DNA from: Pandoraea faecigallinarum
GTDB lineage: Bacteria > Pseudomonadota > Gammaproteobacteria > Burkholderiales > Burkholderiaceae
Length of the DNA: 64,000 nt
Assembly: GCF_001029105.3 (NCBI RefSeq)
Contig: NZ_CP011807.3
Span: 4,464,001 to 4,528,000, forward strand
Reading direction: 5' to 3'
Of the stretch, positions 40,676 through 50,242 are shown piece by piece. The notes beneath the pieces are model-generated. The model was given only the letters and a program-made list of their open reading frames with translations, made no database searches and had not been told where the DNA came from. A program made the position numbers and the translations under genes. Position 1 is the first letter of the stretch; each line of letters begins with the position of its first letter.

Positions 40676-41061
40676 GAGGGGAAGCTCTTGGCGAACAGAA
40701 GAGGTCAAATTTTCAGTGCGAATTGTAGCCCTATTTATTCACGCCATTTATGCAAAAAACGGATAAGGGCTGCACCCGCACTGAAGCAATTCCACGCCGA
40801 TAGTGGCGAAAAATCTGCATGAGTTCAACGCTGCATTGCACCATCGCCCGCATTTTCAGACAACGGATCATTGGCGATTGAGGTGTTGTCCGAGACCGGT
40901 ATCGGACCTCGCCTGAAAACGGGACGCCGCCCCATTGTCCGCTTGGGAAAGCCGGGGCGGCCTCTTAGAATAGGGGCGTGCACGGTGTCAGCCGGGGCTC
41001 TCTGGCCGGCTTCCATTTGCACAACAGCGTTAGCACCTTTCGCCCATTACCTGTTCTGTTC
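40676..41061. promoter_or_regulatory. 386-base divergent intergenic region between maeB and thiL
   Basis: No gene was recognised. The maeB-proximal part (40710-40765) is AT-rich and likely holds the maeB promoter. A hyphenated palindrome GTCCGA-8-TCGGAC lies at about 40888-40907 and could be an operator; this is a position-based suggestion only. Confidence 0.45.
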
Positions 41062-42066
41062 ATGACCACGACATCCCCGACCGGCTCATCTCCACTGTCC
41101 GAGTTTTCGCTGATCGACCGCTTCTTTGCGCGAGCGACGCGGCAGGGTGAGCACGTCACGCTGGGCATCGGCGACGACTGTGCCCTGCTGCGCCCGCCGG
41201 CGGGAGAGCAACTCGCGATTTCGAGCGACATGCTGGTGGAAGGCCGGCATTTCTTTGCGGACGTCGATCCGCGCACGCTGGGTCACAAGACGCTCGCCGT
41301 GAATCTCTCGGATCTCGCCGCCATGGGCGCACGCCCGCTGGGCTTCACGCTGGCGTTGGCGCTCCCCGATAGTGACCCGGCATGGCTCGGCCCGTTTGCG
41401 CAGGGGCTCGCCGAACTGGCAGACCGCTACGAATGCCCCCTGATCGGCGGCGACACCACGCGGGGTCCACGCAATCTGTGCGTAACGGTCTTCGGCAGCG
41501 TGCCGGGCGTGCAAGCGCTGCGGCGCGACGCGGCGCAACCCGGTGACGACCTGTGGATCTCCGGCACGCTGGGCGACGCCCGCCTCGCACTCGGCGCGTT
41601 GCGCGGCGAATGGACGTTGGTCGACAGCGAGCTGGCGCTTGCGCGCCGCGCAATGGACGTGCCGGAACCGCAGATTGCACTCGGGCTGGCATTACGGGGC
41701 GTGGCCCGCGCCGCGCTCGATATATCGGACGGCTTGCTCGGCGATCTTGGCCATATCCTGGCGCGTTCGGGCATGAGTGCGCACATCGACGTCGATGCCT
41801 TGCCACGCTCGGCGCTGCTCGCAGCACAGTCGCCTGACATCCAGCGACTTTGCACGCTCGCCGGCGGCGACGATTATCAGCTTTGCTTCAGCGCGGATGC
41901 CGCGCAGCGCGGGCGAATCGAAGCGATCGGCAATCAACTCGGCATACGGGTCACGCGTATCGGTACAATAGCGCTTCCCGACGCGCGCCGAACGATGCTG
42001 CATCTCCATGACAATACGGGCGCGAGCGTCGCTGCCGACTTCAAAAGTTTCGACCATTTCCAATGA
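41062..42066 (+). CDS. thiL: Thiamine-monophosphate kinase
   Basis: ThiL phosphorylates thiamine monophosphate to the active diphosphate. The 334-residue protein starts MTTTSPTGSSPLSEFSLIDR, with the Mg/ATP motif GIGDDCALL and SSDMLVEGRHF. Further on are KTLAVNLSDLAAMGARPLGF, IGGDTTRGP, ALDISDGLLGDLGHI and GGDDYQL, all typical of the AIR-synthase-like fold. Its stop overlaps the pgpA start as ATGA, the conserved thiL-pgpA pair. Confidence 0.97.
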   Translation: MTTTSPTGSSPLSEFSLIDRFFARATRQGEHVTLGIGDDCALLRPPAGEQLAISSDMLVEGRHFFADVDPRTLGHKTLAVNLSDLAAMGARPLGFTLALALPDSDPAWLGPFAQGLAELADRYECPLIGGDTTRGPRNLCVTVFGSVPGVQALRRDAAQPGDDLWISGTLGDARLALGALRGEWTLVDSELALARRAMDVPEPQIALGLALRGVARAALDISDGLLGDLGHILARSGMSAHIDVDALPRSALLAAQSPDIQRLCTLAGGDDYQLCFSADAAQRGRIEAIGNQLGIRVTRIGTIALPDARRTMLHLHDNTGASVAADFKSFDHFQ

Positions 42067-42584
42067 GCACTGATCAAACGGCCGCCGTTAATCCGGGCAG
42101 CGGCCCGCGCCGGCCGAACTCGCGGTTCCTGCTGTCGCACCCTGCGCACCTGTTTTCGCTCGGCTTCGGCACGGGCCTCTCGTCATTCGCGCCGGGCACG
42201 GTGGGAACACTGTTCGGCTGGGCATCGTATCTGGTGCTCAATCTGTATCTGACCGTCACGGACTGGGCGATGCTGATCGCGGCATCGATCATCGGCGGCA
42301 TCTGGATTTGCGGCTTCACGGCGCGCAAGCTCGGTATTCAGGACCCCAGCGCTGTCGTATGGGATGAGATCGTCGCGTTCTGGATCGTGTTGTTGCTGAT
42401 TACGCCTGCGAGCTTCGCCGGCCAACTTGTCGCTTTCGTCCTGTTCCGCTTCTTCGACGCAGTGAAGCCACCGCCGATCCGCTATTTCGACCGGACAGTC
42501 AAAGGCGGGCTGGGGATCATGCTGGACGATCTGGTGGCGGCATTCTGTACGTTGCTCGTTATTGCGCTCTGGCGCTCGGTCTGA
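42063..42584 (+). CDS. pgpA: Phosphatidylglycerophosphatase A
   Basis: PgpA is an inner-membrane enzyme that removes the phosphate from phosphatidylglycerol phosphate. The 173-residue protein shows LGFGTGLSSFAPGTVGTLFG at the N-terminus, the acidic active-site motif VVWDEIVAFWIVLL, and DAVKPPPIRYFDR with GGLGIMLDDLVAAF. Four hydrophobic segments fit the family. It overlaps thiL by four bases and is followed by pncC after 187 bases. Confidence 0.97.
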   Translation: MSTDQTAAVNPGSGPRRPNSRFLLSHPAHLFSLGFGTGLSSFAPGTVGTLFGWASYLVLNLYLTVTDWAMLIAASIIGGIWICGFTARKLGIQDPSAVVWDEIVAFWIVLLLITPASFAGQLVAFVLFRFFDAVKPPPIRYFDRTVKGGLGIMLDDLVAAFCTLLVIALWRSV

Positions 42585-42771
42585 GCACCGGCTCGCACGG
42601 CACTGTCGTTGCTCCTGCCCTGGCGGCACGGCGAATGTCACGTGAGGCGCGCGGAGAACGAGCGCTGCCAAAGCGTCATCCGCTTCGTGGTCGTAGTCGG
42701 GGTCGTTGCTGCTTCCGTAGCGGCTTTCGTAGCTGTATTCGTTGCTTTAGACTTCTTGAAGGCGTCGTCCC

Positions 42772-43272
42772 GTGGTCTCCGAACAAAATCTTTTGGCCCA
42801 GTTGTCGGTAAAGGTCGGCAACCGTCTGCGCGACGAGCGTTTGTTGCTCGCGACAGCCGAGTCGTGCACCGGTGGACTCGTTGCCGCAGCGATTACTGAC
42901 ATTTCCGGCAGCAGTAACTGGTTCGAGCGAGGTTTCGTCACATACTCGAATCAGGCCAAGTCGGAGATGATCGGCGTGCCCCCCGAACTGATCGAAAAGC
43001 ACGGCGCCGTGAGCGAGCCCGTGGCACGCGCGATGGCCGAAGGCGCGTTGCTCAATAGCCGCGCGCAGGTCTCGCTGTCGATCACCGGCGTGGCGGGGCC
43101 AAGCGGTGGCACCGCCGACAAGCCCGTTGGCATGGTTTGCTTCGGTTGGAGCAATCGTGTGACGACCGTCGTCGAGACGAAGCACTTCAAGGGCGACCGC
43201 ACACAGGTCCGCAGTCAAGCGGCGCAATACGCGCTGCGCGGCATCATCGAATTGCTCGACAAGCAAGCGTGA
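42772..43272 (+). CDS. pncC: Nicotinamide-nucleotide amidase (CinA C-terminal domain protein)
   Basis: PncC deamidates nicotinamide mononucleotide to nicotinic acid mononucleotide in the pyridine nucleotide salvage cycle. The 166-residue protein is the stand-alone CinA C-terminal domain: LLLATAESCTGGLVAAAITD with the catalytic Ser, SNWFERGFVTYSNQAKSEMI, ALLNSRAQVSLSITGVAGP and GGTADKPVGMVCF. The start is GTG with GAAGG upstream. It is convergent with pyrF. Confidence 0.94.
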   Translation: MVSEQNLLAQLSVKVGNRLRDERLLLATAESCTGGLVAAAITDISGSSNWFERGFVTYSNQAKSEMIGVPPELIEKHGAVSEPVARAMAEGALLNSRAQVSLSITGVAGPSGGTADKPVGMVCFGWSNRVTTVVETKHFKGDRTQVRSQAAQYALRGIIELLDKQA

Positions 43273-43298
43273 CGTCGCGCTGACGCGTCACCACTCGA

Positions 43299-44111
43299 TC
43301 AGCGATAGGCGTTGATGCTGTCGCGCGTCTTCTGCGCAGCCTGCGCCGCGGCTTGCGCGAAGTTTTCGTCCCGGCCCGCATAGATGATGGCGCGCGATGA
43401 GTTGATCATCATGCCGGTGCCGTTGGCCGTGCGACCGGCGGTGACCGTCGCCTCGACGTCCCCCCCTTGCGCACCAACGCCCGGGATCAGCAATGGCATG
43501 TCGCCGACGATGCCGCGCACCGCGGCGATTTCCGCGGGGAACGTGGCACCGACGACCAGACCGATCTGACCGCTCGTATTCCAGGGCCCGGCCGCCAGTC
43601 GAGCCACCGTCTGATAGAGCGGCTTGCCGTCCACGTCCAGGAATTGCAGGTCGCTACCGCCCGGATTCGACGTTCGGCACAGGACGATTACCCCTTTTTC
43701 GGCGTAGGCGAGATACGGCTCCAGCGAGTCGAAACCCATGTACGGATTCACCGTCACCGCGTCGGCGCGATAGCGTTCGAACGCTTCACGGGCGTATTGC
43801 TCCGCAGTGCTGCCGATGTCGCCGCGCTTGGCGTCGAGAATCACCGGCAGGCCCGGGTGATTGGCGTGGATGTGGGCGATCAGCTGTTCGAGCTGATCTT
43901 CGGCGCGATGCGCTGCGAAATAGGCGATCTGCGGTTTGAAGGCGCTGGCGTACGGCGCCGTGGCGTCCACGATCTGACGGCAGAATTCGAAAATCGCGTC
44001 CGGCTTGCCTTGCAGATGCGCGGGAATGCGCGACGGCTCCGGGTCGAGGCCCACGCACAGCAGCGAGTTGTTGCGCGTCCAGGCGGCGTTGAGAACTTGG
44101 GTGAATGTCAT
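43299..44111 (-). CDS. pyrF: Orotidine 5'-phosphate decarboxylase, type 2
   Basis: PyrF makes UMP from OMP, the last step of pyrimidine synthesis. The 270-residue protein has [18 protein letters not shown], the catalytic segment [20 protein letters not shown] with Asp-Lys-Asp, [17 protein letters not shown] and [14 protein letters not shown]. Length and the [11 protein letters not shown] signature fit the longer type 2 class common in Burkholderiales. The ATG beginning [11 protein letters not shown] was chosen by homology. Confidence 0.97.
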   Translation of the reverse strand: MTFTQVLNAAWTRNNSLLCVGLDPEPSRIPAHLQGKPDAIFEFCRQIVDATAPYASAFKPQIAYFAAHRAEDQLEQLIAHIHANHPGLPVILDAKRGDIGSTAEQYAREAFERYRADAVTVNPYMGFDSLEPYLAYAEKGVIVLCRTSNPGGSDLQFLDVDGKPLYQTVARLAAGPWNTSGQIGLVVGATFPAEIAAVRGIVGDMPLLIPGVGAQGGDVEATVTAGRTANGTGMMINSSRAIIYAGRDENFAQAAAQAAQKTRDSINAYR

Positions 44112-44290
44112 AACGGTGTTCCAGCGGGGTTCCGACGGTGGCAAGCCGACGGCGAATGATTCGAATTCGAGCCGAATCCAATCCGGCAAGGCCGCCATTT
44201 TACCCGCTCGGCGGCCCGGGCTCGCCATCGCCTCTGCTGTCCGTTCGTCATCGCCGCGGCAACGGCTTCATGGCGCTGCGCGTGCCACCC

Positions 44291-45253
44291 TCAGTCGAGC
44301 CAGCCGCGATGACGGAAATACAGGAACGGTGCGATGGCCGAGAGAATCATCAAACCGATCGCGAACGGATACCCGGCTTCCCAGGCCAGTTCCGGCATCA
44401 TCTGGAAGTTCATGCCGTAAATGCTGGCGATGAGCGTCGGCGGCAGAAATGCCACGGCGGCCACCGAAAAGATCTTGATGATCTTGTTCTGATTGATGTT
44501 GATGAAGCCGATGGTGGCGTCCATCAGAAAGTTGATCTTGTCGAACAGATACGCCGTGTGATTATCGAGCGACTCGATATCGCGCATGATCTGCTTGCCT
44601 TCCTGGTACTGCTCGTCCTTGAGCATCCGGGCGCGCATCAGGAACGATACTGCACGTCGCGTATCCATGACGTTCCGGCGAATGCGCCCGTTCAAGTCCT
44701 CCTGCGCGGCAATGCTTTCGAGCGCCTTGGCGGCGTCGGCATCGGTGAGGTTCTTGCCGAGCACGCGCTTGCTCACCTCTTCGAGCGCGGCGTACACGCC
44801 TTCGAGCGAATCGGCCGAGTACTCGGCATCGGTTGAATAGAGGTCGAGAAGCACGTCCATCGCGTCACGCACCGAGCCCGGGCGGATCCGCGCGCGCATG
44901 CGAACCAGACGGAATACCGGCAAATCCTCGTCGTGAACGGAAATCAGCAGATCCTTGACCACAACGAACGCTACCGGCACGTTGCGCGACTGCTCTTCGT
45001 CGTCGAGCAAGAAGTCGGTGCGGATGTGCAGCACACCGTCGTCGTCTTCGTAATAGCGCGCCGAAGCTTCGATATCGGTCACTTCATCGCGTGACGGCAG
45101 CTTGACCTTGTAGGCCTCTTCGACCCAGCGACGCTCCTCTTCGGATTCGCTGTGCAGATCGACCCAGACCGGCGTAACACTGGCCAGATCACTGGGATGG
45201 TCACAAGTCACCTGTTGCAGGCGGCCATGATGGATGACGAAGGCGTTGATCAA
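44291..45253 (-). CDS. corA: CorA-family magnesium/cobalt transporter
   Basis: CorA is a pentameric inner-membrane channel for Mg2+ and Co2+. The 320-residue protein has a long cytoplasmic N-terminal domain rich in acidic residues, and two transmembrane helices at the C-terminus (IFSVAAVAFLPPTLIASIYG and YPFAIGLMILSAIAPFLYF) joined by the signature YGMNF. The start is a TTG at 45253, supported by GGGAGA seven bases upstream and no better ATG. It is divergent from mscS. Confidence 0.95.
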   Translation of the reverse strand: MINAFVIHHGRLQQVTCDHPSDLASVTPVWVDLHSESEEERRWVEEAYKVKLPSRDEVTDIEASARYYEDDDGVLHIRTDFLLDDEEQSRNVPVAFVVVKDLLISVHDEDLPVFRLVRMRARIRPGSVRDAMDVLLDLYSTDAEYSADSLEGVYAALEEVSKRVLGKNLTDADAAKALESIAAQEDLNGRIRRNVMDTRRAVSFLMRARMLKDEQYQEGKQIMRDIESLDNHTAYLFDKINFLMDATIGFININQNKIIKIFSVAAVAFLPPTLIASIYGMNFQMMPELAWEAGYPFAIGLMILSAIAPFLYFRHRGWLD

Positions 45254-45545
45254 ACGAGGTTCTCCCTGCTACAAGGCGACGCCAAGTGTAGCAGCCGCGC
45301 TACAGTCACGCCAATGGCGGCACGCCGCGGGACGCAAAGCGCATGCCCGCCCGTGTCGGTCGTTGTCGGAATCGTTCGTAGGAATATTCCTAGATCCGAC
45401 AAATTCGCGGGCGCCGGTGCGCAACGATGGCAGGCTGATCGAACCAATCTACGCACTTTGCGTCAACTTTGTTATCGCCTTCAGTGGCGACCGCTTTTCG
45501 GACCGCCATGTGTCGCGGTGTCATTCAATCGGGAGAAAAGACAAA

Positions 45546-46421
45546 ATGACGGAAGTCACCCCTGCGCTCACATCGTTCGACGCCGTGACGGGTTTCCTTG
45601 CGGCCAACGCCATCCATTACGGTCTGTCGCTCTTGCAGGCCGTACTGATTCTGCTCGTCGGCTTCTGGATCGCGAAACGACTGTCCCGCTTCGTCCAGAA
45701 CACACTTAACCGCTCGCAGCACTTCGATGCCACGCTCAAGCCGCTGATCCAGTCCGTCGTCTTGTGGTCGGTGCGCATCGTCACGATCATCGCGGTACTG
45801 GCGCAGTTCGGCGTGCAGACGGCGAGCATCGTCGCGGTGCTGGGCGCCGCCGGTCTGGCAATCGGCCTGGCGTTGCAAGGCACGTTGCAGAACATCGCGG
45901 CCGGCACGATGCTGCTCGTGCTGCGTCCGTTCCGTAACGGCGACTATGTGACGGCAGGCTCTGCGGTCGCCGGCACGGTCGAGGAAATCGGCTTGTTCAC
46001 CACAACGCTCACGAATGCCGACGGCATTTACGTCTGCGTGCCGAACAATCAGATCTGGGGCCAGCCGATCACGAACTTCAGCCGCAACGCGACGCGCCGC
46101 ATGGAAGTCACTGTCGGCATCGCGCTCGACGACGATCTGGACGCCGCGATGCAGGCCTTGCGCGAACACGTGAGCGCCGACAAACGTGTTCTCGACAAGC
46201 CCGCACCGGAAATCATGGTCAAGCAGGTGAGCGACAGCGCCGTGATCGTGAATGTGCGCGTGTGGGCACTGTTGGGCGACTACTGGGGGCTGTACTGGGA
46301 CCTGCAACGTAACGTGAAGGAGACGGTCGAGCGCGTGGGTTGCTCGCTGCCCTACCCGACGCGTACCGTCGTGCAGGTACCGTCGCAGGCGATCCCCGAT
46401 GCGGTCCAACCGCGTCACTGA
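45546..46421 (+). CDS. mscS: MscS-family small-conductance mechanosensitive channel
   Basis: The 291-residue inner-membrane channel protects against hypo-osmotic shock. Three helices are seen, at YGLSLLQAVLILLVGFWIA, VVLWSVRIVTIIAVLAQFG and the pore-lining TM3 in ASIVAVLGAAGLAIGLALQG with the usual Gly/Ala pattern. The MscS beta domain follows (LRPFRNGDYVTAGSAVAGTV, YVCVPNNQIWGQPITNFSRN). GGGAGA lies at a good distance before the ATG. The frame is open much further upstream, but that part lies in the corA-mscS promoter region and is unrelated. Confidence 0.95.
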   Translation: MTEVTPALTSFDAVTGFLAANAIHYGLSLLQAVLILLVGFWIAKRLSRFVQNTLNRSQHFDATLKPLIQSVVLWSVRIVTIIAVLAQFGVQTASIVAVLGAAGLAIGLALQGTLQNIAAGTMLLVLRPFRNGDYVTAGSAVAGTVEEIGLFTTTLTNADGIYVCVPNNQIWGQPITNFSRNATRRMEVTVGIALDDDLDAAMQALREHVSADKRVLDKPAPEIMVKQVSDSAVIVNVRVWALLGDYWGLYWDLQRNVKETVERVGCSLPYPTRTVVQVPSQAIPDAVQPRH

Positions 46422-46439
46422 TCGCGGCGGCCGCGCCTC

Positions 46440-47198
46440 TTACTGCGGCAGTTCGGCCGCGCCCATGCGACGTGCAATGACCCCCGCGCGTTGTGAGAGG
46501 TATGGCGAGTTCCGATGGGTATCGAAGTAGCGCGGACGCGGCAACATGACCGCGAGCCGCGCCGCCTGCCAGGGCGAGAGCTTCGAGGCGGGAATGCCGT
46601 AGTAGTAGCGTGCTGCCGCTTCGGCACCGAACACCCCCTCGCCCCACTCCACCGAGTTCAGATAGATTTCGAAGATGCGCTGCTTGTCCATCCAGAATTC
46701 GAGCATCCACGTGATGGTGAATTCTTCGGCCTTGCGCAGGTAGCTCTTCTCGCTGGAGAGGAACAGATTCTTCGCGAGTTGCTGCGAAATGGTCGAGCCA
46801 CCGGCAACGATCCGGCCTTTCTTCTGATTTTTCTCCCATGCGCCCAGCATGGCGTCGATTTCGTAACCGTCATGGTTGACGAAATTCGCGTCTTCGCTGG
46901 CGATGATCGCGCGCTTCAGATTGCGCGAGATCCGGTCGTAAGGCACCCATTCGTGCCTGAGCGTCGCTTTCGGATCCGTTTCACGCAAGCGCGTCTGCGC
47001 GGCGCGCATGAATGCCGTCGATTGCGGGTCGAAACGCACCCACCAGCCGATTTGCAGAAAGTAGTAGAGCTGCGTTGCGAGCACGCCGACGATGAGCAAG
47101 GTGAAGAAGTACCCTGCCCATTGCCACGCCCCCCATGCCCGCTTGCGCCCGATGCGGCCGGTGCGGGATGTCGATGATGTCCGTCGCTGCGCAGCCAT
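46440..47198 (-). CDS. mtgA: Monofunctional biosynthetic peptidoglycan transglycosylase
   Basis: MtgA polymerises lipid II into glycan strands at the inner membrane. The 252-residue protein has one N-terminal transmembrane helix ([20 protein letters not shown]) and a GT51 domain. The catalytic-Glu motif is [16 protein letters not shown], followed by [40 protein letters not shown] and the C-terminal [15 protein letters not shown]. It lies 9 bases after aroE on the same strand and is convergent with mscS. Confidence 0.97.
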   Translation of the reverse strand: MAAQRRTSSTSRTGRIGRKRAWGAWQWAGYFFTLLIVGVLATQLYYFLQIGWWVRFDPQSTAFMRAAQTRLRETDPKATLRHEWVPYDRISRNLKRAIIASEDANFVNHDGYEIDAMLGAWEKNQKKGRIVAGGSTISQQLAKNLFLSSEKSYLRKAEEFTITWMLEFWMDKQRIFEIYLNSVEWGEGVFGAEAAARYYYGIPASKLSPWQAARLAVMLPRPRYFDTHRNSPYLSQRAGVIARRMGAAELPQ

Positions 47199-47207
47199 CG
47201 CCGCCGC

Positions 47208-48080
47208 TCAGGCTTTGGCGTTGAGACGGGCGCGCAACGCCGCGCGTACGGCATCGGTCGACGGTCGCACGCCGCGCCACACGGCGAACGCTTCCGCCGC
47301 CTGCTCGACGAGCATGCCAAGGCCATCCGCGGCCCGGGCTGCCCCCGCCGACAGGGCATGCGTCATGAAAACCGTGGGCCGTGCACCGTACATCATGTCG
47401 TACGCCAGTGATCCTTCCGCAAAGGCACCCTCGGGAAGCGGCGGCACGTCGCCCTGAAGGCTGCCGGCCGTGGCATTGATGACGAGGTCGAAGCCCGCCG
47501 GAACCCTCTCCCAACCGCCGCCCGCAAGCCGCACTTCGTGACGCCCGGCCGCGTCGGCAAATCGTGCGACGAGTTCGTCAGCACGCGCGGCCGTGCGATT
47601 GGCGACGAAAAGCACGGCCGGTTTGGCTTCGATCAGCGGCAGCATCGCACCGCGCGACGCACCGCCCGCGCCGAGCAACAGCACGCGACGTCCCGCGAGC
47701 GACACGCCGAGCGGCCCTTCGATATCGCGTACCAGCCCCACACCATCGGTGTTGTCGCCGGTAATGCCCTGCGCATCGAACACCAGCGTGTTCACTGCGC
47801 CGGCCGCCTGCGCGCGCGCTGTCAGGCGATCTGCCAGCGCATGCGCTTCGAGCTTGAAGGGAACGGTGACATTGGCACCTCGCGCGCCGTGTTCGATGAA
47901 CGTGCGCACCGTCGCCGCAAACGCATCGAGCGGCGCGAGCAGGCGCTCGTAGACAAGGTGCTGCCCTGTCTCCCGGGCAAACTCGGCGTGAATGAATGGC
48001 GACTGGCTATGTTCGACAGGGTGACCGATCACGGCGTAGCGATCGGCGGGTAATTCCCCGGCAGGCGTTTGGTTTGTCAT
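47208..48080 (-). CDS. aroE: Shikimate dehydrogenase
   Basis: AroE reduces 3-dehydroshikimate with NADPH in the shikimate pathway. The 290-residue protein shows YAVIGHPVEHSQSPFIHAEF, RGANVTVPFKLEAHALAD with the catalytic Lys, NTDGVGLVRDIE and the NADP fold RRVLLLGAGGASRGAM. The ATG beginning MTNQTPAGELPADR was set by homology. It is directly followed by mtgA, as in other betaproteobacteria. aroQ, the preceding step, is also in this window at 56212. Confidence 0.97.
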   Translation of the reverse strand: MTNQTPAGELPADRYAVIGHPVEHSQSPFIHAEFARETGQHLVYERLLAPLDAFAATVRTFIEHGARGANVTVPFKLEAHALADRLTARAQAAGAVNTLVFDAQGITGDNTDGVGLVRDIEGPLGVSLAGRRVLLLGAGGASRGAMLPLIEAKPAVLFVANRTAARADELVARFADAAGRHEVRLAGGGWERVPAGFDLVINATAGSLQGDVPPLPEGAFAEGSLAYDMMYGARPTVFMTHALSAGAARAADGLGMLVEQAAEAFAVWRGVRPSTDAVRAALRARLNAKA

Positions 48081-48170
48081 CGTTTTCAAAGACGCGGCGC
48101 CCGGCTTTCCCCCGGGCGCCGCGATATCTTGCAGCAAATACGGCCTCGACCGCGATTCGGCGGGCGCCGA

Positions 48171-49067
48171 TTACGAGAGCACCCACAGCAGAATGCTTCC
48201 GAACAACGCCCATTTCACCGCATAGTACACGTAGCGGTTCCACGCCTTGAGGCGTTTGCCGACGAGGCGGATCGCGTAAATATACTTGAACGCCTTGTTC
48301 AGCCCACCGGTACGATCGCTCGCGTCGTTCGGTGATGCGGCGGCGCCGACCAGATGGCGGCCGAACCATCGGTTCACACGCTGTGCCCAGCGGTATTTCA
48401 TCGGACGCTCGACGTCGCAGAAGAGAATGATACGGTTCTGGCCGCTTTGATTCTCGGCGTAATGGATGTACGTCTCGTCGAACAGAACGCCCTCGCCGTC
48501 GCGCCAGCTGTATCGCTGTCCATCGACGTCGATGTAGCACCGGTCGTCGTTCGGCGTGACGAGTCCGAGGTGATAACGCAGCGACCCGGCATAGGGATCG
48601 CGATGACGCACCAGACGGCTGCCGTGCGGCAATTCCGCAAACATCGCGGCCTTGATCGCCGGAATCTGGCGAACGAGACGGGTCGTCACCGGGCATAGTT
48701 CGCTCGCGGACGGATGCGCCTCGTCATACCACTTCAGATAGAAGCGCTTCCAACCACTCTTGAAGAACGAATTGAAGCCGACGTCGTTGTACTTGTCGGA
48801 GGCTTTGATACGGCTGGCATCGAGCAGCGCCAGCGCTTCGGCGCGAATCGCTTCCCAGTTCTGGCGCAGCGGTTCGAGTTCGGGGAATTGATCGGTCTTG
48901 AGATACGGCGTGGTCGGCACCCGCGAGAACGCGTACATGAACACGTTCAGTGGTGACAGAAACGTCGAGTGGTCGGACAGCTGGCGGAAAAATTTGTGGC
49001 GAACCTTACCGCGGAAATGCACGTACACAGCACAAGCAGCAATGATCGCCAGAACAATCCATTTCAT
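48171..49067 (-). CDS. lpxO: Lipid A hydroxylase LpxO-like (aspartyl/asparaginyl beta-hydroxylase family)
   Basis: LpxO is a 2-oxoglutarate/Fe(II) dioxygenase of the inner membrane that 2-hydroxylates a secondary acyl chain of lipid A. The 298-residue protein has an N-terminal membrane anchor (MKWIVLAIIAACAVYVHF), the family core with the iron ligands in LVRHRDPYAGSLRYHLGL and FDETYIHYAENQS, the following NRIILFCDVERP, and a hydrophobic C-terminal segment. Length and anchor agree with Salmonella LpxO (302). A related ceramide or peptide hydroxylase is the main alternative. Confidence 0.87.
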   Translation of the reverse strand: MKWIVLAIIAACAVYVHFRGKVRHKFFRQLSDHSTFLSPLNVFMYAFSRVPTTPYLKTDQFPELEPLRQNWEAIRAEALALLDASRIKASDKYNDVGFNSFFKSGWKRFYLKWYDEAHPSASELCPVTTRLVRQIPAIKAAMFAELPHGSRLVRHRDPYAGSLRYHLGLVTPNDDRCYIDVDGQRYSWRDGEGVLFDETYIHYAENQSGQNRIILFCDVERPMKYRWAQRVNRWFGRHLVGAAASPNDASDRTGGLNKAFKYIYAIRLVGKRLKAWNRYVYYAVKWALFGSILLWVLS

Positions 49068-49282
49068 GGCGGGCTTTTCAGTTCGGGGAAAACCTCGCAA
49101 TTATAGAAATATTTGGAAAGTTTCACCGGGCACGATCCCAACGTACCGCCGTGCCGGACGCGCCGAAGGCGGGCACCCCGCGTGCGAGCCGGTGCCCCCC
49201 GTGCGCCGGGTATACGCGCAGTGACTTGGGAGAGCGCACACCGACGCGCGCATTCAGGACGATGGCTGGGACGAATCGCTGC

Positions 49283-50242
49283 CTATTGCACCGCGCCGCT
49301 CGCCGGTGCGGCGAGCGTCTGAGCTTGCACACCCTGACGCGTGAACGTCATGCGCGTGACAATCTCCAGAATGTCGTAACGCTGCTTCATGTCCGGGGAA
49401 AAATCGCCGAACGGTGCACTGGCCTGCACGATGGCAACCGCGCGACGGTCGAGATCGCGGTTGCCCGAGCTTCGCGTCACCTCCACGCCGACGACATTCC
49501 AACCGTCCTTGTGATACCCGAGCCCGCCACGCTGATTGACGTTGAGCGTGACGATCAGTTCGCCGTATAGACGATCGTTGCCGATCTGAGGAAAGTGTTC
49601 GGTACCGTATCGCTCGACCCGATGGCGCAGTGCGTCGAAATAGCGGGCGTACGCGACCTCGCGCGTATTCGCCGTGACCTGTCCCCGCTTGGGACGCGTC
49701 TGATAGGCGCGCAACTGCTTGTCGATTTCCGCCTGCAACCGCGCGATCTGCTGATCGACGGTCCGGTCGTCCGGCCCGTGCCCGCGCTGCGGCGAGTCGG
49801 TTCGATTGCGCTCGGCTTCCGGCGAGGCGGCGTACTGGCTACGAAGCTGCGAGAGCAGCTTTTCCTGCATGGCTTCAAGGTCGCTTACGTTGCGCTGAAG
49901 CTGGGCGACGGGCGCGCCCTCGCGCTGCGCCGCACGCGAGGGCAACGGCGACGTCGCGCGTTCGCCTTCATGCTCGCCACCGCCGGCAAGATTGGCCTGC
50001 GCGAGCGCGGTGGCCTTTTCGGGCGCATGGGCCGACTTGGCATTGACAAGCACCACTTCGAGCGGCGTGTCCGCGCTGTGCAACCGGAAACTGCCGGGCG
50101 CGACGAAATGCACTGCCAGCGCGAGCAAATGCACCATCGCCGAGAAGATGAGGCCGGTGGCTAGCGGATGCTCGCGCATGAGCGACCAGCCGCGGCGACG
50201 TGCCGCGACTAGCTGACCGGACGGAAGCGCGGGTTTCAGCAC
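49283..50242 (-). CDS. TonB-like C-terminal domain protein, inner-membrane anchored
   Basis: The product (about 319 residues) has an N-terminal transmembrane helix (LATGLIFSAMVHLLALAVHF), a periplasmic helical region with charged repeats (LEAMQEKLLSQLRSQY and QQIARLQAEIDKQLRAYQTR) that looks like a coiled coil, and a TonB-type C-terminal domain (YGELIVTLNVNQRGGLGYHK, DLDRRAVAIVQASAPFGDF). The Pro-rich spacer of true TonB is lacking and no exbB or exbD is adjacent, so energy coupling is doubtful. The GTG at 50242 overlaps the end of the RNase II-like gene; ATG 50179 is an alternative. Confidence 0.82.
   Translation of the reverse strand: MLKPALPSGQLVAARRRGWSLMREHPLATGLIFSAMVHLLALAVHFVAPGSFRLHSADTPLEVVLVNAKSAHAPEKATALAQANLAGGGEHEGERATSPLPSRAAQREGAPVAQLQRNVSDLEAMQEKLLSQLRSQYAASPEAERNRTDSPQRGHGPDDRTVDQQIARLQAEIDKQLRAYQTRPKRGQVTANTREVAYARYFDALRHRVERYGTEHFPQIGNDRLYGELIVTLNVNQRGGLGYHKDGWNVVGVEVTRSSGNRDLDRRAVAIVQASAPFGDFSPDMKQRYDILEIVTRMTFTRQGVQAQTLAAPASGAVQ

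Noticed and set aside
43269..43291. GTGACG / CGTCAC inverted repeat at the pncC stop as a terminator
   Set aside because: Only six pairs, a long loop and no T-run; too weak to call between the convergent pncC and pyrF genes.
45234..45545. N-terminal extension of the mscS frame by 104 codons
   Set aside because: It overlaps the corA start and promoter region, and the sequence has no similarity to the channel family; the ATG at 45546 has a good ribosome-binding site.
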